Positions 58,896 to 64,000 of a DNA stretch of 64,000 bases are shown here, piece by piece. The notes beneath the pieces were generated by a model. The model was not told the DNA's origin, searched no databases, and saw nothing but the letters and a program-made list of their open reading frames with translations. Positions within the stretch are counted from its first letter, which is position 1; each line of letters starts with the position of its first letter. This DNA comes from Bacteroidota bacterium (lineage in GTDB: Bacteria > Bacteroidota > Bacteroidia > B-17B0 > Aurantibacillaceae). Made by a program: the position numbers and the translations under genes. The stretch lies in assembly GCA_030692515.1 (NCBI GenBank), contig JAUXZS010000015.1, positions 124,001 through 188,000 of the forward strand, given 5' to 3'.

Positions 58896-58923
58896 TTATA
58901 ATAGATTTAACAATTTCAGAACC

Positions 58924-59550
58924 TTGGTAGCAGTTTTTATAATATTGGCTTATTTAATTGGATCGATTCCTACGGCGGTTTGGATTGGTAAGACTTTTTA
59001 CAACATTGATGTGCGAGAATTTGGTAGTGGAAATGCCGGAGCCACGAATACATTTAGAGTTTTAGGTCAAAAAGCCGGTATTCCTGTCTTAATTATTGAT
59101 ATTCTAAAAGGAGCGACGGCAGTTTCCTTAGCGTTTCTGAGTTCTTATATATTTGAGAGCGATGAATTTGTAAATCTTCAATTGGCACTAGGCATTGCCG
59201 CTTTAGTTGGACATATTTTCCCTGTTTTTGCTGGTTTTAGAGGTGGAAAAGGAGTTGCCACTATTTTAGGAATTGTTATGTGCATTTTGCCATTGTCTTG
59301 TTGTGTTTCTTTAATAGTATTTTTAATTGTATTATTTACTTCAAGGATGGTTTCTTTATCATCAATGATTGGCGGATTTGCATTTCCGTTTATTTTACAT
59401 TTTGTTTTTGGAAATACTAATCCTATTCTTACCAGTTTTTCAATAGTGGTTGCCTTATTATTAATAATTACTCATCGTAAAAATATTATTCGAATTGTAA
59501 ATAAACAAGAATCAAAAATTAAATTCTTAAGCAAAAAAATTTCACTGTAA
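58924..59550 (+). CDS. plsY: Glycerol-3-phosphate acyltransferase PlsY
   Basis: This 208-residue inner membrane enzyme transfers the acyl chain from acyl-phosphate to glycerol-3-phosphate, the first step of phospholipid synthesis. It has five or six membrane helices and the three PlsY motifs: YLIGSIPTAVWIGK near 10, EFGSGNAGATNTFRVLG near 32 and FAGFRGGKGVATILG near 100. No in-frame ATG lies between the upstream TAG at 58888 and the conserved motif, so the TTG at 58924 is the start. It is monocistronic; a terminator follows 76 bases later. Confidence 0.93.
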   Translation: MVAVFIILAYLIGSIPTAVWIGKTFYNIDVREFGSGNAGATNTFRVLGQKAGIPVLIIDILKGATAVSLAFLSSYIFESDEFVNLQLALGIAALVGHIFPVFAGFRGGKGVATILGIVMCILPLSCCVSLIVFLIVLFTSRMVSLSSMIGGFAFPFILHFVFGNTNPILTSFSIVVALLLIITHRKNIIRIVNKQESKIKFLSKKISL

Positions 59551-59626
59551 TGTTATCCACTTCTAAATATTATTACAAATTACTCTACAAATAGGGCTGT
59601 AATTTATTTACATATAATTTTATTAT

Positions 59627-59652
59627 AAACCGGCCCTTAAGCCGGTTTTTTT
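59627..59652 (+). terminator. Rho-independent terminator after plsY
   Basis: AAACCGGC (59627-59634) pairs with GCCGGTTT (59641-59648) around CCTTAA and continues into a T run. Confidence 0.85.
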
Positions 59653-59688
59653 TATTTTCATAAACAACAAAAACAACAATCAAAAAAA

Positions 59689-60420
59689 ATGAGACCAACA
59701 AAACAAATTTACGCCAACTACACACCAGAAGATTTTTTGGTTTGGAAAACCTTATTCAGCAGGCAACTTAAAAATTTAGAAAACAAAGTGTCAAACGAAT
59801 TTATTTATTCTTTAGAAAAAGTGGGTTTTAATGCCGATTCAATTCCGGATTTTATAAAGGTAAATGAAAAGTTAAATAATTATACAGGCTGGCAATTGGT
59901 AACAGTACCAAACATAAGCGAGGTAAATGAGTTTTTTATTTATTTATCCCAAAAAAAATTTACTTCTACTTGTTGGTTGCGCACACTAAAACAATTGGAT
60001 TACCTAGAAGAGCCCGATATGTTTCATGATGTGTTTGGGCACACTCCTTTATTAAGTAATAAGAATTACTCCCTGTTTTTTGAAGCAATGGGTAAATTAG
60101 CAGTAAAACACATTCACCAAAAAGAAATTATTCTAAAACTTCAACGGCTTTACTGGTTTACAATTGAGTTTGGGTTAATTAACGAGAATAACAAAATAAA
60201 AGTTTTTGGTGCCGGAATTATTTCTTCAAAAGAAGAAGCAGAACATGCTGTAGGAAACAAATCAAAAAAAACAGAGTTTAATTTAATTAAAATAATGAAA
60301 CATGATTTTAGAACAGATATACTGCAAAATGAATATTACGTAATTGATTCGTTTGAACAATTAAGTTATAGCTTAAAACAATTTGAAACCGAATTAGAGG
60401 AGGGTTGTTTAATAAAATAG
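59689..60420 (+). CDS. phhA: Aromatic amino acid hydroxylase (phenylalanine 4-hydroxylase-like)
   Basis: This 243-residue iron enzyme hydroxylates phenylalanine to tyrosine (or another aromatic amino acid) with tetrahydropterin and oxygen. Iron ligands are the two His of EPDMFHDVFGHTPLL near 107-117 and the Glu in YWFTIEFGLI near 155. It lacks the regulatory N-terminal domain of the eukaryotic forms. The length is slightly short but the catalytic core is complete. Cytosolic. It stands alone between two terminators. Substrate choice between Phe and Tyr/Trp cannot be settled by eye. Confidence 0.9.
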   Translation: MRPTKQIYANYTPEDFLVWKTLFSRQLKNLENKVSNEFIYSLEKVGFNADSIPDFIKVNEKLNNYTGWQLVTVPNISEVNEFFIYLSQKKFTSTCWLRTLKQLDYLEEPDMFHDVFGHTPLLSNKNYSLFFEAMGKLAVKHIHQKEIILKLQRLYWFTIEFGLINENNKIKVFGAGIISSKEEAEHAVGNKSKKTEFNLIKIMKHDFRTDILQNEYYVIDSFEQLSYSLKQFETELEEGCLIK

Positions 60421-60434
60421 CAGGAAGTAAACAC

Positions 60435-60466
60435 AAAAAAAGCTAGATTTTCATCTAGCTTTTTTT
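60435..60466. terminator. Bidirectional terminator between phhA and the YHYH gene
   Basis: A 13-bp perfect stem (A7GCTAGA with TCTAGCT7) at 60435-60447 and 60454-60466 has runs of A and T at its two ends. It can serve both convergent genes. Confidence 0.85.
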
Positions 60467-60498
60467 ATAAAGGATTTTTTTTAGTTATTTAAATAAAT

Positions 60499-61860
60499 TT
60501 ATTTTGTTACAATTATTTTCTTTGTTACAGTTCCGTTTTCTCCAGAAAACTTAATTAAATATTGTCCGGCATAAACAGTTTTAGTATCTAAGTAAGCCAT
60601 TGTACTTCCTTGTAGTACTGAGGTTTTTTGTATCAATTTTCCTTGTAAATCAAACATCTCTACTAAAACATTTTCTCTATTAAGTATATTTAATTGTACA
60701 ACAATAAAATCACTAGCCGGGTTTGGATAAATCACAACTGATAAATCATTTATACCATTTTTTGATAAGCCAGTTGATGTTGGAACATAAGTGGTTACTG
60801 GTTCTGTAATAGAGGTAACTTTGGCAGCAACTTTAGTACCATAAAATGTAGGTCCAACAACATAAGGGTAAGCCGAATTCCAATTTGATTTTACAGTTGC
60901 AAAATAACAATAAGTACCAGCAGGATACTCAGGAGTAACACAAAATCTTCCGTTATGATCATCTAAATAATCTGGTGTTAAAGTCGAGGTGGCATTATAT
61001 TGATAGTCTTCCTTGAAATAACCTAAAGGATAAGTTGTATTAACAGCAGGGCCAGGAGTAACGGCTACTGTACTTCCAGCATAAGTTGTTCTTACTGTAA
61101 TGTTTCTTAAACTATAACTCGATTTCATGCGAACAATTCCGCCAGTACCGTTTGCATTTTTATAACCATAAGCTCCATAAATTGGAAAGCCATCGTAAGC
61201 AAATCCAATTAATGGAGAATGCTGCGTACTATCGATCGCGTATAAACCATCTGCATTATAAATAACACAAACTGTAGAAATCACAGCTAAATCTAATTTA
61301 AAAGCGCTTGGGTTTTGATGATGATGATAATTTCCCATTGCTGGATGTCCTTTTGAACAATCAAAACCATTCAATTCTCCAACAACTGCATCTCTATTCC
61401 ATACATTATCACCCATTCCACCTAAAGGACCACCTTTTAAAGAGTTTGTAGAATTTTGCCACGAAACACCATCTCTATAATCAAATAAAGCCACGCCATT
61501 AATAAATACCCCAATGTTCCCAGCTGTTGTATTTATTGCTGTGCCTGTATTTTGAACAGGTGCTAAAGGAAATTTAAAAATTGCATTTTGGCTGGTTGCC
61601 AAAGATGGATTCCCATCTAAAAATGGACCAGTAATATAAGTAGGAATACCTTTTGTAGAAGCATAAACCCAATTTGTTGAATATTGAACTGCTTGTACGT
61701 TGGCAAGGTCGGCATCTACTATTGGTGTTGGATTGCCATTAACATAATGCTTCCCTGTTAAAGTTGTGTTTTGCAACCAAGAAGATATGGCGGGATTAAT
61801 TTGAGCTATACTTAAACTAGTAATTCCTATTAAAAGGGCGGTTATTAATTTTTTTTTCAT
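60499..61860 (-). CDS. Secreted YHYH-domain protein with T9SS type A signal
   Basis: This 453-residue protein has a signal peptide (LITALLIGITSLSIAQ), a YHYH domain at about 120-330 and a sorting domain at about 375-453 (VVIYPNPASDFIVVQLN to TKKIIVTK). The YHYH core includes MGNYHHHQNP, GFAYDGFPIYGAYGY and PDYLDDHNGRFCVTPEYPAGTYCYFAT. The clustered His residues suggest a metal site. It is the last gene of the Spy-like/MbnP/MbnH-like run, 42 bases after the di-haem protein gene, so it is probably part of the same metal-handling system. Its precise activity is unknown. Confidence 0.85.
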   Translation of the reverse strand: MKKKLITALLIGITSLSIAQINPAISSWLQNTTLTGKHYVNGNPTPIVDADLANVQAVQYSTNWVYASTKGIPTYITGPFLDGNPSLATSQNAIFKFPLAPVQNTGTAINTTAGNIGVFINGVALFDYRDGVSWQNSTNSLKGGPLGGMGDNVWNRDAVVGELNGFDCSKGHPAMGNYHHHQNPSAFKLDLAVISTVCVIYNADGLYAIDSTQHSPLIGFAYDGFPIYGAYGYKNANGTGGIVRMKSSYSLRNITVRTTYAGSTVAVTPGPAVNTTYPLGYFKEDYQYNATSTLTPDYLDDHNGRFCVTPEYPAGTYCYFATVKSNWNSAYPYVVGPTFYGTKVAAKVTSITEPVTTYVPTSTGLSKNGINDLSVVIYPNPASDFIVVQLNILNRENVLVEMFDLQGKLIQKTSVLQGSTMAYLDTKTVYAGQYLIKFSGENGTVTKKIIVTK

Positions 61861-61902
61861 AATTATTGTTTTGGTTATATAAGTTTAGATGTCGTTAATT
61901 TT

Positions 61903-62937
61903 TTATTCTTGCGGTTTGGGTAAAAAAATATTTTTCGGGTATGAAAATTTTGGATTAAAAATAAACTCTTTATCGGTAAGGGTTAGTAAAAAGGCAATTA
62001 AGTCTACTTTTTCATTAGAGGATAAAATAATTGGCTTCTGTAATTGTTTAGCTAATGTAGGGCTTGTTTGAATTTTCTCGGTATAATGTTTAAGCACATC
62101 GGATAATCTTTTGTAACGCCCATCGTGCATATAAGGGTATGAAAACTCAACGTTTCTAAGTGTTGGAACTTTAAATTTTAATGAATCTGAATTTTTTTTA
62201 GTCACTTTCATCCTACCAAAATCATTTAGACTTTTATCTAAAGCTAAACCATTATTTTCGAATTCAAGATTTGTAAATAATGGCTCTTTATGGCAAGAGG
62301 AACAGTTTTTCTTAAATAAATTGTATCCGTTTTTTTCTTGCGCTGTAAATGTGCTTTGTTTTCGCATAACACTATCGTATTTAGAATTTGCCGAAACTAG
62401 TGTTAGCATATATTGAGAAATAGCTTTTAGTGTATATTCTCCAGTTATCACAGTGTCTCCAAATGCTTTTTTAAATAAGCCTGGATAAATTTTAGATTTT
62501 TGCAATTTAGTAACTACACTTTCAATTTTTTCATCCATTTCATCGGGATGATTAATTGGCGCAAGGGATTGAACATCTAAATGATTAATGGCGCCATCCC
62601 ACATAAATAATTTATGCCAGGCTAAATTCATTAATGCTGGCGAATTGCGCGTACCAATTCTATCATCAATGCCATGACTCAAATCATGGTCTACATGTGT
62701 AAAAGCTGTATATTGTGAATGGCAACTTGCACAAGAAATTGTATTGTTACGCGAAAGCATAGGTTCATAAAACAAAGCTCTTCCTAATTCAATTTTTTGG
62801 GCAGACAAAGGGTTTTTTGAAAAATCATAATTGGCTTTCGGCCAATTTATAGGCTCAGTAAAAAAAATAGTTTCCTGTAATTTAAAAGCAACTAAGCAAA
62901 AGCCACAAAAAATAAAAATGAGCAATTTTTTTTTCAT
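61903..62937 (-). CDS. Di-haem peroxidase, MbnH/cytochrome c peroxidase-like
   Basis: This 344-residue periplasmic protein has a signal peptide (LLIFIFCGFCLVAFKLQ) and two c-type haem sites, CASCHSQ near residue 52 and CSSCHKEP near 212. The pattern of a short linker, MFMWDGAINHLDVQS, and a HYTEKIQTSP tail is that of MbnH and related MauG/CcpA-like di-haem proteins. In the characterised methanotroph system MbnH oxidises a Trp of MbnP to kynurenine. Here its gene begins two bases after the MbnP-family gene stop, which supports that partnership. A classical cytochrome c peroxidase is the alternative. Confidence 0.85.
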   Translation of the reverse strand: MKKKLLIFIFCGFCLVAFKLQETIFFTEPINWPKANYDFSKNPLSAQKIELGRALFYEPMLSRNNTISCASCHSQYTAFTHVDHDLSHGIDDRIGTRNSPALMNLAWHKLFMWDGAINHLDVQSLAPINHPDEMDEKIESVVTKLQKSKIYPGLFKKAFGDTVITGEYTLKAISQYMLTLVSANSKYDSVMRKQSTFTAQEKNGYNLFKKNCSSCHKEPLFTNLEFENNGLALDKSLNDFGRMKVTKKNSDSLKFKVPTLRNVEFSYPYMHDGRYKRLSDVLKHYTEKIQTSPTLAKQLQKPIILSSNEKVDLIAFLLTLTDKEFIFNPKFSYPKNIFLPKPQE

Positions 62938-62939
62938 GG

Positions 62940-63635
62940 TTATTTTATACTAAATAGTTGACTAATTTTTTTTGATAAAAAAACCGCTTCACTGCTAGGC
63001 GACATTATTTTATTTTGTTTAGAAAGATCAATTTCATTCATCAACTTTTGTAAGTCTATAACTACGCTAATTTTTTCAGGATTATTGATGTTTAGGGTTA
63101 TTGATTGCAAGGCAGAGTAGGGTGTTTGATAGCCCCCTAAATGAAAATGAAATTCATTATTCCGTGTTTTACATTTTTTGCTTTTACCTTCTAGTTTAAA
63201 ATTTATATAACCACTTTGCCAGGTCCAATACATTCCTTTTGTAGGGTCTAAATCTCCGCCAAGCACACCCGAAACATTTACTAAACTATCTATGCCTAAA
63301 TTAAATCTAATTTTATTACAAGTAATATTGGGTGGAATAACTAATTTTATTTTCATTGAAGTTGCAGAAGAAGCATCAACCAAATGAAAACTGTTTTTTT
63401 CTTGCCAAATAACTTTATCGTTATTCAAGAATTCAATATTAGAAATATAAAACTTTAAAGATTCGATTTTAATACTGTCTCCATTGTTTTTTGGATAAGT
63501 AGAATCGTTTAAAATTAAAGCAGCGTTTCCAAATTTTGGAATAAAATTAAGGGTTGTGACAATTTCACTTTGAGCAAGTGTATTTTGGATAAATAAAAAA
63601 TAAAGATTCAGAAGTATAAAAAACTTAAATTTCAT
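62940..63635 (-). CDS. MbnP-family protein
   Basis: This 231-residue exported protein has a signal peptide (FFILLNLYFLFIQNTLAQ) and the MbnP pattern: LKFYISNIEFLNN near 60, GMYWTWQSGYINFKLEG near 140 and FHFHLGGYQTPYSALQSI near 170. In the methanotroph homologue, copper binding involves His residues and a Trp-derived kynurenine made by MbnH; the two Trp and the FHFHLGG His pair are conserved here. It should act in the periplasm as a copper-binding partner of the di-haem protein encoded next. No methanobactin precursor gene is seen. Confidence 0.82.
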   Translation of the reverse strand: MKFKFFILLNLYFLFIQNTLAQSEIVTTLNFIPKFGNAALILNDSTYPKNNGDSIKIESLKFYISNIEFLNNDKVIWQEKNSFHLVDASSATSMKIKLVIPPNITCNKIRFNLGIDSLVNVSGVLGGDLDPTKGMYWTWQSGYINFKLEGKSKKCKTRNNEFHFHLGGYQTPYSALQSITLNINNPEKISVVIDLQKLMNEIDLSKQNKIMSPSSEAVFLSKKISQLFSIK

Positions 63636-63651
63636 TTTTTCTCATTGTAAA

Positions 63652-64000
63652 TTAATTTAGTGGCCCATTTTTAGGCTCATTTGGTGGCCCAAAAAGATGT
63701 GTAAGTTCCAATACAAAGTTGTTGTACCTTTCTATTTGTTCGTTCTTGCAAATCGCCTTTATTTTTTGAAAGTGTTCAAAATTCAAATTATCTATTGCCT
63801 TTTGGTTGTTGGCTATTGTTTGGATGAGTGAATCTGAAATAGTTTTATCAATTGTGTTATTAATTAAAAGTGAGAAGAGATCATCGTGCAATTCCCTTGA
63901 TTTTTTATTGAGTTCTTTTGTCTTAGTTTTATGCTCTGTAATTATTACTTCATATTGTTTTTGTTGTTCGGCATCAAATTTTAATCTTTCAATTATTATT
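63652..64000 (-). CDS. Spy/CpxP-like periplasmic heavy-metal-sensor-type protein, 5' end cut by window
   Basis: The last 115 residues of a helical protein are visible; the start lies beyond 64000. The frame continues upstream of the apparent internal start through LKFDAEQQKQYEVIITEHKT and LNKKSRELHDDLFSLL, the pattern (EQQKxxxxxxxxHxxxxxxL) of Spy/CpxP-like proteins often annotated as periplasmic heavy-metal sensors. The C-terminus is HLFGPPNEPKNGPLN. It precedes the MbnP-family gene by 16 bases on the same strand and so heads, or is early in, the copper-related operon. In relatives the protein works with a sigma factor or two-component system; that is inference here. Confidence 0.7.
   Translation of the reverse strand, partial: IIIERLKFDAEQQKQYEVIITEHKTKTKELNKKSRELHDDLFSLLINNTIDKTISDSLIQTIANNQKAIDNLNFEHFQKIKAICKNEQIERYNNFVLELTHLFGPPNEPKNGPLN

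Noticed and set aside
1-64000. CRISPR arrays, tRNA, rRNA or complete insertion sequences
   Set aside because: None was seen: no regularly spaced repeats, no cloverleaf-like sequence with conserved TTC/CCA features and no transposase frame.

Overview
The window is a contiguous stretch of an AT-rich Bacteroidota chromosome, most likely a free-living, possibly cold-adapted member of the Flavobacteriales/Sphingobacteriales side of the phylum. The evidence is T9SS sorting domains of type A and type B, PorP/SprF, OmpA-PD40 proteins, Bacteroidota-type -7 boxes (TAnnTTTG), a menaquinone (futalosine) gene and tandem DUF3494 ice-binding proteins. No rRNA, tRNA, CRISPR array, prophage or intact insertion sequence was seen. 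The first and last genes are cut by the window edges.

Layout. 1-13.9 kb is mostly housekeeping: a partial ALDH7-type dehydrogenase, a secreted choice-of-anchor I protein, a cluster of LpxH-like phosphoesterase, glycosyltransferase and lipid kinase, mqnA, purM, a membrane-anchored propeller protein, rnhB and two peroxiredoxins. 13.9-19.5 kb holds a 320-bp dispersed repeat abutting a gene remnant, an ECF sigma factor with two membrane proteins, a DAHP synthase-chorismate mutase and a tiny Cys-rich protein.

19.5-50.4 kb is the most striking part: a stress and envelope island with every gene on the minus strand. It carries Mla lipid transport with Dps and DUF2383, two ice-binding proteins, PorP, two OmpA-PD40 proteins, DUF4239, DUF748, an AI-2E family permease, two CsbD genes, a 12-gene run of small envelope proteins (YtxH, lmo0937-like, holin-like, coiled-coil lipoprotein, barrels), an AraC-type regulator with a hybrid histidine kinase and receiver, and two more receivers. 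I found ten copies of one composite element upstream of ten of the eleven transcription units here: a GTGTGAAT box, two half-sites (consensus ATGyAAC) spaced exactly 21 bp, then 20 or 21 bp to a CAnnTTTG-like -7 box. The geometry fits an AraC-family activator, and the AraC gene carries its own copy. I propose one previously uncharacterised regulon that couples phosphorelay sensing to envelope maintenance, DNA/iron protection and ice binding.

50.4-64 kb returns to mixed metabolism: a second copy of the 320-bp repeat beside a GC-richer element, a class III-like sirtuin coupled to dipeptidyl peptidase IV, an amidohydrolase, a YjjG nucleotidase, glutamate dehydrogenase, plsY, an aromatic amino acid hydroxylase, and a putative copper-related operon (Spy-like protein, MbnP, MbnH-like di-haem protein, YHYH protein).
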